Of a stretch of DNA of 64,000 bases, positions 26,171 through 35,282 are shown piece by piece (within the stretch, counting starts at the first letter, position 1; the number at the start of each line of letters is the position of its first letter). Below the pieces are notes generated by a model, which worked only from the letters and a program-made list of their open reading frames with translations, had not been told where the DNA came from and made no database searches. The DNA comes from BOG-908 sp963848205. GTDB taxonomy: Bacteria; Pseudomonadota; Alphaproteobacteria; Acetobacterales; Acetobacteraceae. The stretch covers positions 496,001-560,000 of the forward strand of contig CAWKCV010000005.1 of NCBI GenBank assembly GCA_963848205.1, written 5' to 3'. A program made the translations under genes and the position numbers.

Positions 26171-28351
26171 ATGAGAGGAGTAGCGACACAGGGCAGCTAC
26201 TGTTTTGGTGGTTTCGAACTGCTGCCGGCAGAACGCAGCCTGATTGCCGATGGCAAGACGCTCAGCCTAAGCTCGCGTGCGTTCGATATTCTGAACCTGC
26301 TGGTTGAACAGCGCCAGCGGATCGTGGCGCGCGACGAGATCATCAACGTTGTCTGGCGCGGCATGACCGTCGACGACAACAATCTGGCGGTGCAGATTTC
26401 AACGTTGCGCCGTGTATTGGCGGAACATTCCAACGGCCGCCAGTTCATCGCGACCGTGCCGGGGCAGGGCTACCGGTTCGTCGTTCCGGTCGACGATGCC
26501 GCGTCGGCTCCGGTGGCGGATGCGGCATCCGATCCGGTGGCGGAGCACACGGGTGTTCTCCCTGCGGTGGGTGCAAAATATGCCAAGCGTGCGGCGTTTG
26601 CGCTGATATGCATCGCACTTGCCCTATCGATCGGTATTTGGGCCGCCGCGCGGGTTGGCAAACGTATTGGCGACCCGCCGCGTTTGTCGATCGCTGTGCT
26701 GCCGTTTCGCAACCTGAGCGACGATCCGCAGCAGACCTACCTGGCAGATGCGATCAGCGACGATCTCACGACGGATCTCTCTCACATTCCCGGCAGCGTG
26801 GTCATCGCGCGCGAAAGTGCCGACGCCTATCGCAACAAGGCCGTTCCGACCGCCACGATCGGCAGCGCGCTGGGTGTGCGTTATCTGCTGGAGGGCAGCA
26901 TCCGGCGTGAGGCGAACTTGCTGCACATCAATGCGCAGTTGATTGAGGCGGAAAGCGGTGCACATCTTTGGGCCAATGCCTTCGATGTGGGCCGCGACGG
27001 GCTCGACCACGCACGCTCAGACATCGTGCGCCGGCTGGCCGCTGTGCTGGATTACACGCTGGTGCAGGTGGAAAGCGCGCGCTCGCTGCACGACAAGCCA
27101 GACAATCCGGACGCAATGGATCTGTATTTGCATGCCCGTTCCATTTTGGATCGTGGCAACGACTTTGCGAGTTTCCTCGCCGCGCAGAAGCTGTACGAGC
27201 AAGCTGTCGCGCTGTCGCCGGACTATGCGGACGCGCTCGCCGCCCTGGGCAGCGTGCTTCTCCATAAAATCGGCAATTTCGACGATCCGACGGAGTGGGG
27301 CGATCATCAACGCGCCGTGGAAGTCATAAATAGAGCTATGAAGATAGCGCCGCAGAATGTCGCTGCCATCGTTGCAACGGGCCAACTCGCCATTGCAGAT
27401 CGCGCATACGGTCAGGCTCAGGAAAGTTTCAATTTAGCTCTTTCCTTGCAGCCGGATGATCTTTCATCTCACGTAGGTCTGGCGATTTGCGCTCTGGCGC
27501 TTGGTCACGTGCAGGAGGCAATCGATCAGTTTCAGGCTATCTTGCTCACCGATCCGACCGGCCCAAACCTGGCTTCACGTCAGCATATGATCGGAATGAG
27601 CTATCTCATGCTGGGAAAGCCGCAGGAGGCGCTGCGATGGCTTTTCAAGGCAGGCGCACTTATTCCGCGAACGACGGAACCTGATATAAATCTTGGCTGG
27701 CATGAATGGCGGGAAATCTATGTGATCGCCGCTCTCCAACTGTCCGGAGATAAAGCTGGCGCGATACAGCACTATAAAACCTACTCGGCAAACCGGCCGC
27801 ACCGAACAGTCTGGAATTTGGCATCCTACGACAGTCACGCTCTATCTGCATTGCCGGGTCACAAGGCCTATAGCGAGGCACTCCAAATGTCCGGCATGCC
27901 GGTGTTTGCCGATGAGAGCGAGCCAGAGCGGCCAAATGTGGTGGGTCAAGGGGCAGGCTCGGCTCACGGAGATTTCGATTCACCGCCTTTGAGTGTTCCT
28001 GGTGCGAAAGTCATCACGGCCGCTGATCTGCATGCGATTCTACAAACTCTACCCGCTCCGCTGATACTTGATGTTGGCACCGGCTCGGCCGTTATCCCCT
28101 CGGCCATTCTGGTATGGCCTCCCGGTGTCTGGGGAGATCCAGACAAGCTACTTCTCGAAGCTGCTGATAGAGGAGGACGCGATCGCGCCCGGCGAATTGT
28201 CATTTTGGGAAATGGGCCATACGGTTTCGCCGGATACGATGCGACGAAATATCTCGTTGCGCAGGGATTTCAAAACGTGCTCTGGTTTCGGGGCGGTGAG
28301 GAGACCTGGGTCAAGGCGGGATATCCTGCGGACGATCGCCGGTTTCCATAA
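26171..28351 (+). CDS. Membrane-anchored wHTH regulator with TPRs and a rhodanese-like C-terminal domain
   Basis: This 726-residue protein starts with an OmpR/CadC-type winged helix (about 10-105, ending in the typical GQGYRFVVPV). One transmembrane helix follows at about 141-160. Next comes a TolB-like segment often seen in adenylate-cyclase-like CadC proteins (LSIAVLPFRNLSDDP at 172-186), then TPR-type repeats from about 305 to 560. The last 110 residues resemble a rhodanese domain (PLILDVGTG, then IVILGNGPYGFAGYDATKYL and WFRGGEETWVKAGYP). The catalytic cysteine expected after the I-V-I-L strand is absent, so this domain is probably a sensor or binding module. DNA would be bound on the cytoplasmic side. 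Confidence 0.85.
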   Translation: MRGVATQGSYCFGGFELLPAERSLIADGKTLSLSSRAFDILNLLVEQRQRIVARDEIINVVWRGMTVDDNNLAVQISTLRRVLAEHSNGRQFIATVPGQGYRFVVPVDDAASAPVADAASDPVAEHTGVLPAVGAKYAKRAAFALICIALALSIGIWAAARVGKRIGDPPRLSIAVLPFRNLSDDPQQTYLADAISDDLTTDLSHIPGSVVIARESADAYRNKAVPTATIGSALGVRYLLEGSIRREANLLHINAQLIEAESGAHLWANAFDVGRDGLDHARSDIVRRLAAVLDYTLVQVESARSLHDKPDNPDAMDLYLHARSILDRGNDFASFLAAQKLYEQAVALSPDYADALAALGSVLLHKIGNFDDPTEWGDHQRAVEVINRAMKIAPQNVAAIVATGQLAIADRAYGQAQESFNLALSLQPDDLSSHVGLAICALALGHVQEAIDQFQAILLTDPTGPNLASRQHMIGMSYLMLGKPQEALRWLFKAGALIPRTTEPDINLGWHEWREIYVIAALQLSGDKAGAIQHYKTYSANRPHRTVWNLASYDSHALSALPGHKAYSEALQMSGMPVFADESEPERPNVVGQGAGSAHGDFDSPPLSVPGAKVITAADLHAILQTLPAPLILDVGTGSAVIPSAILVWPPGVWGDPDKLLLEAADRGGRDRARRIVILGNGPYGFAGYDATKYLVAQGFQNVLWFRGGEETWVKAGYPADDRRFP

Positions 28352-28353
28352 TC

Positions 28354-28662
28354 ATGACGGATAGCTATGCAACCACTAAGGATCCTCGAGTGACAGAATC
28401 TTCTTCCGCGGGCACAGTTACCATAGACGGTCGCGGCACGATGGGCGGCGGCGGCGGCAATGTTGTGCAGCCGCCTCCTCCCCCTCCCGTCGTAACGAAT
28501 CAGCAACTTCTTGTCCTGGATGGCCGCCTTTTCGAAGGTATCCCGGAGCATGTCAGCCGCAAAATCAAACTCATCCAGCTCGAATTCGCTCGCGATATTT
28601 CCGCGTTGGCCGTGGCCGCCTACGATCGTATAATCGAGGAACTCCGCCCTCATTGTGAATGA
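28354..28662 (+). CDS. Small protein with glycine and proline tracts, unknown function
   Basis: This 102-residue protein starts 2 nt after the stop codon of the regulator, so the two are probably translated together. It has five glycines in GTMGGGGGN, six consecutive prolines, and then a helical C-terminal half (VSRKIKLIQLEFARDISALA). I recognise no family. Tight coupling suggests a partner of the regulator. Confidence 0.6.
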   Translation: MTDSYATTKDPRVTESSSAGTVTIDGRGTMGGGGGNVVQPPPPPPVVTNQQLLVLDGRLFEGIPEHVSRKIKLIQLEFARDISALAVAAYDRIIEELRPHCE

Positions 28663-28811
28663 GCCGACGACAAGATCGTGGCGCTCAGAGACAGGATTTT
28701 GTCTCCGCTTGGCAAACGACCAGGAGCTTTGGAAATTTTGATGAGGCAAGCTGAGTTGCTTTTTGACCACCATCATTCGATGGGCAATGAGAAGTTCCCA
28801 AGGAGGGACAG

Positions 28812-29234
28812 ATGACGTCATCGGAGCGCCAGGCGATTGTCGATTTGCTTGCTGAAGAAGATGCAGCATGGAACAGCGGTGATGCCGAAGCCTTTGCGAA
28901 ATGGACGCTTGCCGATATTTCGTTTACGAACGTCGTCGGGATGTTTTCTGTCGGGCGTGAACCCTTCATCGCGCAGCACCGGCGGATATTTTCGACGATC
29001 TATAAGGGTAGTCACCTGCGTCAGGTGATCACAAACCTGGCCATTATTCGTCATGATGTCATGATCGTCGACAGCATGACCTATCTTGAAGGTTTTCATG
29101 CCCTGCCTCCCGGCGTGGAGGCAGTCGACAATATAGTGAAAACACGTCTGGCACAGGTGGTTGTCTTTGATGACAATCACTGGCGGGTGGCGTCCTTCCA
29201 TAACGTTGCGATCAATCCGGCTATGCAGTCGTGA
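28812..29234 (+). CDS. SnoaL/NTF2-like protein, SgcJ/EcaC type
   Basis: This 140-residue protein has the alpha+beta cone pattern of NTF2-like folds. It opens with a helix (ERQAIVDLLAEEDAAWNSGD) that leads into AFAKWTLADISFTNVVG, which matches the SgcJ/EcaC subfamily as I know it. The function is unknown; members often bind small hydrophobic molecules. An AGGAGG-like site lies at the 28800 region. It may belong to the regulator operon, although 149 nt separate it from the previous gene. Confidence 0.7.
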   Translation: MTSSERQAIVDLLAEEDAAWNSGDAEAFAKWTLADISFTNVVGMFSVGREPFIAQHRRIFSTIYKGSHLRQVITNLAIIRHDVMIVDSMTYLEGFHALPPGVEAVDNIVKTRLAQVVVFDDNHWRVASFHNVAINPAMQS

Positions 29235-29262
29235 GCCTGCCCTGATCGTGTAGTTGTCGGGA

Positions 29263-32200
29263 TTACCTGAAATCCCGTGTTGGAACCTTGATCCCGCGCA
29301 TGTCCGGCGCGCCGCCATGCTTGGCCTCGTCGCCACGCCCGGTGCTGAACGGAAACGCTTCCTCGCGCGCGCCTACGCTTCGCAACATGTCGGATAGATC
29401 CTCCAGCGTGTCGGCCACGATGTGGATCACGCTGCCTTCGCGTTGCAGCTTGCCGTGACACGCGATCATGCCGGCGGACAGGATCAGCCGGCGCTGCGCC
29501 TCGAAAATCTTTGGCCAAATCACCAAGTTCGCGTGGCCGGTCTCGTCCTCGATGGTGATGAACATCACACCCTTGGCACTGCCGGGTTTTTGCCGCACGA
29601 GCACGATGCCGGCGACGGAAATGCGTGTGTTGTCGCGCATCTGCGGCAATTCGGCAGCGCGCACCATGCCCTGGCCGGCGAGGTCCGCGCGCAGGAAACT
29701 GACAGGATGGCGGCGAAGCGTGAGGCCGGTGCTGCGATAATCCTCCACCACTTCGCGGCCGGGGCGCATCGGCGTGATGGCGACCGGCGCCTCGGCGAAT
29801 GTTTCGCGATCGGCGAACAGCGGCAGTTCGGTCGCGGCAAGCGCGCGTATGTCCCACAAAGCCTGGCGTCGGTCGAGATCGAGGCAGGCGAACGCATCGG
29901 CTTCGGCCAAATGTTCCATGGTGGCGATCGATAACCGCGTGCGGCGCTGCAGGGTTTTGATGCTGTCGTAGGGTGTGATGCGATGCGCGATGAGGCTGGC
30001 CGCATCCTTGTCGGACAGGCCTTTGACCATGCGCAAACCGAGGCGCAGCGCATAGAGACGGCCGGACGTTTCCAGCGTGCAATCCCAACGGCTTTCATTG
30101 ATGCTAACGGGGCGGATTTCCACACCGTGCTGGCGGGCGTCGCGCACGATCTGCGCCGGTGCGTAGAAACCCATCGGCTGTGCGTTGAGCAGCGCGCAGG
30201 CGAACACGTCCGGGTGGTGGCACTTCATCCAGGAGCTGGCATAGGCGATGATGGCGAAACTGGCAGCATGGCTTTCGGGAAATCCGTAGCTGCCAAAACC
30301 TTCGATCTGTTTGAACAATTTCTCGGCGAACTCCGGCGTGTAGCCGCGCTTGACCATGCCGCCGATCAGCTCGTCGTGAAATTTGTTGACGCCGCCGGTG
30401 ATCTTGAACGTGGCCATCGCGCGTCGAAGCTGGTCGGCCTGGGTGGCGGTGAAGCCTGCGCACACCATCGCTACCTGCATCGCCTGTTCCTGGAACAGCG
30501 GCACGCCGAAGGTTTTGCCGAGCACGGCTTCGAGCTCCGGTGTGGGGTAATCCACCGGCTCCAGCCCGTCGCGACGGCGCAGATAGGGATGCACCATGTC
30601 GCCCTGGATCGGGCCGGGGCGGACGATGGCGACCTGGATGACAAGGTCGTAGAGCTCGCGGGGCTTCAGCCGCGGCAGCATCGACATCTGTGCGCGACTC
30701 TCGATCTGGAACGTGCCGATCGTGTCCGCGCGCTGGATCATCCTGTAGGTGGCAGCATCTTCCTTCGGCACGTCGGCCATGGTGGCGAACCGCAGATCGC
30801 GATGCTCGGCCAGCAGGTCGAACGCGCGCCGCATGCAGCCGAGCATGCCCAGGCCCAGCACATCGACCTTCATGAAGCGCACATGGTCTATATCGTCCTT
30901 GTCCCACTCGATCACCTGGCGATCGGCCATGGAAGCGGGCTCGATCGGCACAAGCGTGTCGAGCCGGTCCTGCGTGAGCACGAAACCGCCAGGATGCTGC
31001 GAGAGATGACGCGGAAAACCGATCAGCTCGCGTGCGATCTGCAAGGTGAGCGAGAGGCGACGGTCAGAGAGATTGAGATGCAGCGCCTCGGCGTGCTGGT
31101 CTTCTACGCCATCGCTGCTCCAGCCCCATACCTGGCTGGAGAGGGCGGCCGTCACATCCTCGGTCAGGCCAAGCACTTTACCCACTTCGCGCACTGCGCC
31201 GCGCGAGCGATAGCGCGCGACCGTCGCACACAAGGCGGCACGATCTCGGCCATAGGTTTTATAGATCCACTGGATCACTTCCTCGCGCCGTTCGTGCTCG
31301 AAATCGACGTCGATATCGGGCGGTTCCTTGCGCTCGGTGCTGAGAAAGCGCTCGAACAGCAGGTTGCTCTGCGTGGGGTCGATGGCGGTGATGCCGAGCA
31401 CGTAACAGACGGCCGAATTCGCCGCGCTGCCACGCCCCTGGCACAAAATGCCGCGGCTGACGGCGAAGCGGACGATGTTGTTCACGGTGAGAAAATACGG
31501 CGCGTACTGCATCTGCGCGATCAGCGCCAATTCGTGTCGGAGCTGGGTGGCCACTTTTTCCGGTATTTCGGCGTAACGTCGCGCGGCACCCTGCCAGGTC
31601 AGCTCTTCCAGCATTTCCTGTGCAGTACGGCCAGGTTCCGTCTCGTGGGGATATTGGTAGCAGAGTTCGCTCAGGCTGAACCGGCAAAGCTCGGCGATCT
31701 GCGCCGAACGTGCGACGGCCTCCGGATAGGCGCGAAACAGCCGCGCCATTTCCTCGGGCGCCTTCAGATGCCGCTCGGCCGAACGCTCGCGACGGAAGCC
31801 CGAATCGTCGATCGTGCAGCCCTCGCGTATGCACGTCACCACATCCTGCAGAATGCGCCTGCGTGGTTCGTGATAGAGCACGTCGTTCGTCACCACCGTC
31901 GCCACATACAGTGACTGGGCCATCTGCACGATCGCATGCAGCCGCACGGTGTCGCCCGGCCGCCGCTGCAGGCAAATCGATACATAGGCGCGCGACCCAA
32001 ACTCGCCTTTGAGGCGCTTGAGGTTTGCCCGCAGCACATCGTCCGCCTGGTCGGTCAGCAGGATGGCGATGCACCCTTCGCAACGTGCCGCCAGATCGCT
32101 CCATTCCAGATGACACGCACCCTTGCCCGCACGGCTTTTGCCAATGCTGAGCAGCCGGCACAACCGTGCATACGCCGCACGATCCGTCGGATAGACCAGC

Positions 32201-32424
32201 AACGACGTGCCGCAGGCAAGATCGAGCCGGCAGCCGATGATCAGCCTTATTTCAGCTTCGGCTGCACGCTGATGCGCACGCGCGATGCCGGCCAGCGAAT
32301 TGCGGTCGGTGATCGCGATGGCGTCGTAGCCGTAGGTTTTTGCTTGTGCGAGCAGCTCTTCGACATGCGAGGCACCGCGCAGGAAGCTATAGTTCGAGGT
32401 GACCTGGAGCTCGGTGTAGGCCAT
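29263..32424 (-). CDS. dnaE2: Error-prone DNA polymerase DnaE2
   Basis: This 1053-residue C-family polymerase acts in damage-induced mutagenesis with ImuA and ImuB. It has an N-terminal PHP domain (YSFLRGASHVEELL near 13, AITDRNSLAG near 37), the catalytic PDIDVDFEHERREEV near 375 and a finger region with GSYGFPESHAASFA near 685. A C-terminal OB-fold is near 930. The last residues run to DTLEDLSDML and a basic tail. Length and motifs fit DnaE2 rather than replicative DnaE1, which is longer. It is the third gene of the imu cassette, separated from imuB by 151 nt that hold two palindromic repeats. Confidence 0.96.
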   Translation of the reverse strand: MAYTELQVTSNYSFLRGASHVEELLAQAKTYGYDAIAITDRNSLAGIARAHQRAAEAEIRLIIGCRLDLACGTSLLVYPTDRAAYARLCRLLSIGKSRAGKGACHLEWSDLAARCEGCIAILLTDQADDVLRANLKRLKGEFGSRAYVSICLQRRPGDTVRLHAIVQMAQSLYVATVVTNDVLYHEPRRRILQDVVTCIREGCTIDDSGFRRERSAERHLKAPEEMARLFRAYPEAVARSAQIAELCRFSLSELCYQYPHETEPGRTAQEMLEELTWQGAARRYAEIPEKVATQLRHELALIAQMQYAPYFLTVNNIVRFAVSRGILCQGRGSAANSAVCYVLGITAIDPTQSNLLFERFLSTERKEPPDIDVDFEHERREEVIQWIYKTYGRDRAALCATVARYRSRGAVREVGKVLGLTEDVTAALSSQVWGWSSDGVEDQHAEALHLNLSDRRLSLTLQIARELIGFPRHLSQHPGGFVLTQDRLDTLVPIEPASMADRQVIEWDKDDIDHVRFMKVDVLGLGMLGCMRRAFDLLAEHRDLRFATMADVPKEDAATYRMIQRADTIGTFQIESRAQMSMLPRLKPRELYDLVIQVAIVRPGPIQGDMVHPYLRRRDGLEPVDYPTPELEAVLGKTFGVPLFQEQAMQVAMVCAGFTATQADQLRRAMATFKITGGVNKFHDELIGGMVKRGYTPEFAEKLFKQIEGFGSYGFPESHAASFAIIAYASSWMKCHHPDVFACALLNAQPMGFYAPAQIVRDARQHGVEIRPVSINESRWDCTLETSGRLYALRLGLRMVKGLSDKDAASLIAHRITPYDSIKTLQRRTRLSIATMEHLAEADAFACLDLDRRQALWDIRALAATELPLFADRETFAEAPVAITPMRPGREVVEDYRSTGLTLRRHPVSFLRADLAGQGMVRAAELPQMRDNTRISVAGIVLVRQKPGSAKGVMFITIEDETGHANLVIWPKIFEAQRRLILSAGMIACHGKLQREGSVIHIVADTLEDLSDMLRSVGAREEAFPFSTGRGDEAKHGGAPDMRGIKVPTRDFR

Positions 32425-32425
32425 T

Positions 32426-32483
32426 CAGGAAGGCCTTCTTTTCTGAAGAAGAGAAGCAAAAGACTTTTGTTCGTGCTGTCGCG
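32426..32483 (-). repeat. Dispersed palindromic repeat, copy 7 (full length, inverted relative to copy 8)
   Basis: Read on the minus strand it starts CGCGACAGC, continues ACAAAAGTCTTTTGCTTCTC and ends with AGAAAAGAAGGCCTTCC. It lies just upstream of the dnaE2 start codon. Confidence 0.82.
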
Positions 32484-32500
32484 GACTCCGGGATAAGCTC

Positions 32501-32557
32501 GCAACAGCGCAACAAAAGTTTTTTGGTCGTTTTTTACAAAAAAGGACTTCTTGCTTT
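32501..32557 (+). repeat. Dispersed palindromic repeat, copy 8
   Basis: It begins GCAACAGCGCAACAAAAGT, has the stem GGTCGTTTTTT with AAAAAAGGACT, and ends near the imuB stop codon. With copy 7 it forms a head-to-head pair separated by 17 bases. Confidence 0.82.
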
Positions 32558-32575
32558 TTTCGTGCGGGGCTTTTG

Positions 32576-34090
32576 TCAAAACACCCCATGTAAAAACCAC
32601 TTCAAATCCCCCGTCTCAGCATTTTCCCCGTCCCCACGCCGAAACAACCAGAACCGCTGCCCCGCCTCATCCTCCACCGTGAAATAATCGCGCACCGCCC
32701 AGATCTCCCCATCCGCACGCCACCATTCGCCGAAAATCCGCTCCGGCCCGTCCGCGCGGCGCACGCGGTGTGCGCGGCGTCGCCAGGTGAAGCTTGCCGG
32801 CGCGTGGTCGGGCAGCAGCGCCATCGCCTCGACGCAGCGTGGCGGGGTGAACAGGCGGGTGGGCCGCGGCAGCCGGTCGGGCCAACCGCCGGCGCCGGAC
32901 TTGGCGAGCGGTGGGACGGCGCGCACGGATCGCTCTGGCACGTCGCTTTCCACCGGCGCCAGGCGGAACACCCGGTCGGGTCCCAAGCGGTTCAGCAGCG
33001 TGTCGATCAGGGCCGCAATGTCGGGCGCGTGGGAGGCGCTGCAGAGTTCGCAGAGCGACTGGCTGGCGTCGAGACGCGCGGTGCAGGTGGCGGTGAGCGA
33101 CATCGCCTCGATGCCGAACCCGGGGTCGATCGTCTCGATCTGCGGGGTAAGCAGCCGGGTCAGGTGGGCAGCGTCGCGCGTGGCGGCAGAGGTGCCGATG
33201 CGGATGGCCTGGAAGGCGCCGTCCACGCGTTGGAACACCAAATCGAGCCGGGACGCGCCCAGGCCCGATTTCGCCAGCTTTTCGCACAGGCGCTCGGATA
33301 GCAGGGTGGTGGCGCGGGCGAGATCCTCCGGGGTTGCAATCGGCTCGGGAAAACCTTGGCGCGTGCGCACCGGGTTGGGCAGCGGAGCGGGCTCGATCGG
33401 CTCCAGCACCGCCCCGGTCGCCTGGTCCAGCCGTCGGAGCGCGAGGGTGCCGATGCGTTTGGTGAGCGGCGCGCGCGGGGTGGCCAGCAGCTGGCCGATC
33501 GTGTCGAACCCCAACGTGCGCAGCGCGTGCGCGGTGTCCGGCTCCAGGCGCAAGGCGGCCGGCGGCAGGGGGCTGAGCGCCTGGCGGGTAGCGCCAGGCG
33601 GCACGATGGTGAGCGGGGTGGGCGCGTGGCGGACCAGCGCGTGCGCGGCGCCGGGTGTGTCGGCAATGGCTGCGCGGGCGGCGATGCCGGCGGCGGCGAG
33701 GCGCTGGGTGAGCTGATCGAGCAATCCGGCCTCGCCGCCGAACAGATGCGCGCAGCCGGTCACGTCCATCCACACGCCATCGGGCGGGCAGGCGGAAGCG
33801 AGCGGGGTGAAATGCAGGCACCAGGCGGCCAGCCGGGTGAGGGCGGCCGCATCTTCGGCGGGTTGGGCTTCCTCGATGCGCAGGTCGGGCACCAGCGCCT
33901 GGGCGTGCGCCACCGCCATGCCGGCGTGCAGGCCCAGGGCCGCGGCACGTGGATCCACCGCCATCACCAGGCGGCGCGAGCCCTGGCGGGCGGCGGTCAG
34001 CAGCGGGCGTGCGTCATGCGGCGTGGCGGCCTGTTTGTGCAGCCGGTCCGTAGGCCAGTTCGGCAGGTAAAGAGAGACGACCCTGCGCAT
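32576..34090 (-). CDS. imuB: ImuB, Y-family polymerase-like mutasome subunit
   Basis: This 504-residue protein has the fold of Y-family polymerases but belongs to the ImuB class, which bridges the beta clamp and DnaE2. It starts MRRVVSLYLPNWPTDRLH, and the palm region shows VWMDVTGCAHLFGGE near residue 108 where an active polymerase would have an acidic pair. The C-terminal PERIFGEWWRADGEIWAVRD is typical of ImuB. It overlaps imuA by 77 nt, so the two are co-expressed. Confidence 0.94.
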   Translation of the reverse strand: MRRVVSLYLPNWPTDRLHKQAATPHDARPLLTAARQGSRRLVMAVDPRAAALGLHAGMAVAHAQALVPDLRIEEAQPAEDAAALTRLAAWCLHFTPLASACPPDGVWMDVTGCAHLFGGEAGLLDQLTQRLAAAGIAARAAIADTPGAAHALVRHAPTPLTIVPPGATRQALSPLPPAALRLEPDTAHALRTLGFDTIGQLLATPRAPLTKRIGTLALRRLDQATGAVLEPIEPAPLPNPVRTRQGFPEPIATPEDLARATTLLSERLCEKLAKSGLGASRLDLVFQRVDGAFQAIRIGTSAATRDAAHLTRLLTPQIETIDPGFGIEAMSLTATCTARLDASQSLCELCSASHAPDIAALIDTLLNRLGPDRVFRLAPVESDVPERSVRAVPPLAKSGAGGWPDRLPRPTRLFTPPRCVEAMALLPDHAPASFTWRRRAHRVRRADGPERIFGEWWRADGEIWAVRDYFTVEDEAGQRFWLFRRGDGENAETGDLKWFLHGVF

Positions 34091-34745
34091 CGCATGCCTC
34101 CATCATCCAGGTTTTTGGCGCCGCATTGCGGCAGCGTGTGAGTTCGACTTGCCAGCGCGCAGGGCCCAGCCCGGCGACCGCGAGCGCGGGCGAAGGGGTG
34201 GGGGTGACGCGCCAGCGTGTGGCGGCCGCGTTCAGGCCCTCCTCCTCGGGCCTGCCTTCGCGTCGGCGGCGCAGGGCCAGCGCCATCACGCCGGATTTTT
34301 CCGCCGCCAGCACCAGGCGGCGCGAGGCGGTCATCGGCAGCCGCGTCAGCTCGCCCAGCACGGCGGAGAGGCCGGGGTGGCGCAACGCTTCCTCCATGGC
34401 CAGCAGCACGTCGTGGTCGCAGGTGGCGTGGGCGTGGATCACCCGGTCGGGCGAAAGGCCGGCGCAGGCGAGACCAGGGGCGAACACATCGTCGCCGGTG
34501 CCGCACCACAGCACCGTATGCGGCAGGCGGGCGAGGATGCCGGCGGCGAACCGTGCGGCGCTGGCGGCCGGCACCGCATCGGGCCCGCCGCCGCTGATTT
34601 CGTGCAGCGCCGCGCGCGCCAGGCCGCCCTCCGGCAGATGTGTGTCGATCTCCGCCACCCCGAACGGCAGGATACCGGTCTGCTGGGCGGCAGGCCGTTC
34701 CAGCAGGCGGATACGTCGCCTTAGCATATCGAGTGTTGGCTCCAT
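34014..34745 (-). CDS. imuA: ImuA, RecA-related mutasome protein
   Basis: The 243-residue product belongs to the ImuA/SulA-like family that acts with ImuB and DnaE2 in SOS mutagenesis. It opens with METP-like MEPTLDMLRRRIRLLE, then GVAEIDTHLPEGGLARAALHEI near residue 30. A central segment resembles the RecA core without a strict Walker A. A longer upstream frame exists, but the ATG at 34745 directly follows a LexA-type site and a promoter, so it is the probable start, possibly of a leaderless mRNA. Confidence 0.92.
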   Translation of the reverse strand: MEPTLDMLRRRIRLLERPAAQQTGILPFGVAEIDTHLPEGGLARAALHEISGGGPDAVPAASAARFAAGILARLPHTVLWCGTGDDVFAPGLACAGLSPDRVIHAHATCDHDVLLAMEEALRHPGLSAVLGELTRLPMTASRRLVLAAEKSGVMALALRRRREGRPEEEGLNAAATRWRVTPTPSPALAVAGLGPARWQVELTRCRNAAPKTWMMEACDAQGRLSLPAELAYGPAAQTGRHAA

Positions 34746-34760
34746 GTTCGCATTTTGTTC
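34746..34760. promoter_or_regulatory. LexA (SOS) box upstream of imuA
   Basis: The plus strand reads GTTCGCATTTTGTTC, which is an exact GTTC-N7-GTTC, the direct repeat known as the LexA box of alphaproteobacteria. It abuts the imuA ATG and overlaps the predicted -10 element, so bound LexA would block the promoter. Confidence 0.9.
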
Positions 34761-34780
34761 TCGTATGCGGGAAGAGTCAA
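34752..34780 (-). promoter_or_regulatory. imuA promoter (-35 TTGACT, 17-nt spacer, -10 CAAAAT)
   Basis: On the minus strand TTGACT (34780-34775) is followed after 17 bases by CAAAAT (34757-34752). Only six bases separate the -10 from the ATG at 34745, which puts the expected transcription start at or next to the start codon. Confidence 0.65.
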
Positions 34781-34834
34781 AAGCAAATCCGGACACGAAT
34801 TTGGCATAGGCAAGCGCCTGCCAGTCCCGGAATC

Positions 34835-34893
34835 CGCGACAGCCAACCAAAGGTCTCTTGCTTCTTTTCTCGAGAAAAGAAGGCCTTACTTTC
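34835..34893 (+). repeat. Dispersed palindromic repeat, copy 9 (full length)
   Basis: It starts CGCGACAGC, then AAAGGTCTCTTGCTTC, the stem TTCTTTTCTCGAGAAAAGAA (near perfect) and GGCCTTACTTTC. It lies between vapC, downstream of its stop codon, and the imuA promoter. Confidence 0.82.
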
Positions 34894-34904
34894 TCTTCTC
34901 GCGT

Positions 34905-35273
34905 CTAAGAGGTGAGCTGCGCCGCCACCGAAAGTCGCTCCGCCGCTGCCAGCAGGCGCTTGTCGCGCGTCCACACTCTGGCGGCGCTCAGCCTCGATGA
35001 CGCGAGCAGATGTGCGTCCACGTAGCCGATGCCGAGATCGCCCAGGCCCTCGTGCTCCATGAGATGCATGACCTCGGCCTGGCTGGCGACCATTGCTTGT
35101 GGCAGGTCGCCGAGCAGGCGGAGCGTCAATGCCCGCCGCGACAATGTGCCGGGCGCTCGTTCGCCTAGGGCGAACGCGTGGCCCAGAACGCGTTGCTCGC
35201 CAAGTAGCCAGGCGAGGAGCGGTTCATTTGCACGGAGATGGTCGATCCAAACCGAGCTGTCGACCAGGATCAC
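34905..35273 (-). CDS. vapC: PIN-domain toxin of a VapBC module
   Basis: This 122-residue PIN-domain ribonuclease is of the VapC type. The acidic residues that hold metal are visible in ILVDSSVWID (D5), in the central AEVMHLME and in IGYVDAHLL near residue 83. It is preceded by its antitoxin gene with a 9-nt gap. The RNA target is not visible. Confidence 0.88.
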   Translation of the reverse strand: MILVDSSVWIDHLRANEPLLAWLLGEQRVLGHAFALGERAPGTLSRRALTLRLLGDLPQAMVASQAEVMHLMEHEGLGDLGIGYVDAHLLASSRLSAARVWTRDKRLLAAAERLSVAAQLTS

Positions 35274-35282
35274 GCGGCAGGA

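Noticed and set aside
29983..31914. A 643-codon plus-strand frame opposite dnaE2
   Set aside because: It lies wholly within dnaE2, whose polymerase motifs are continuous; the antisense product is His/Ala-rich with no recognisable fold.
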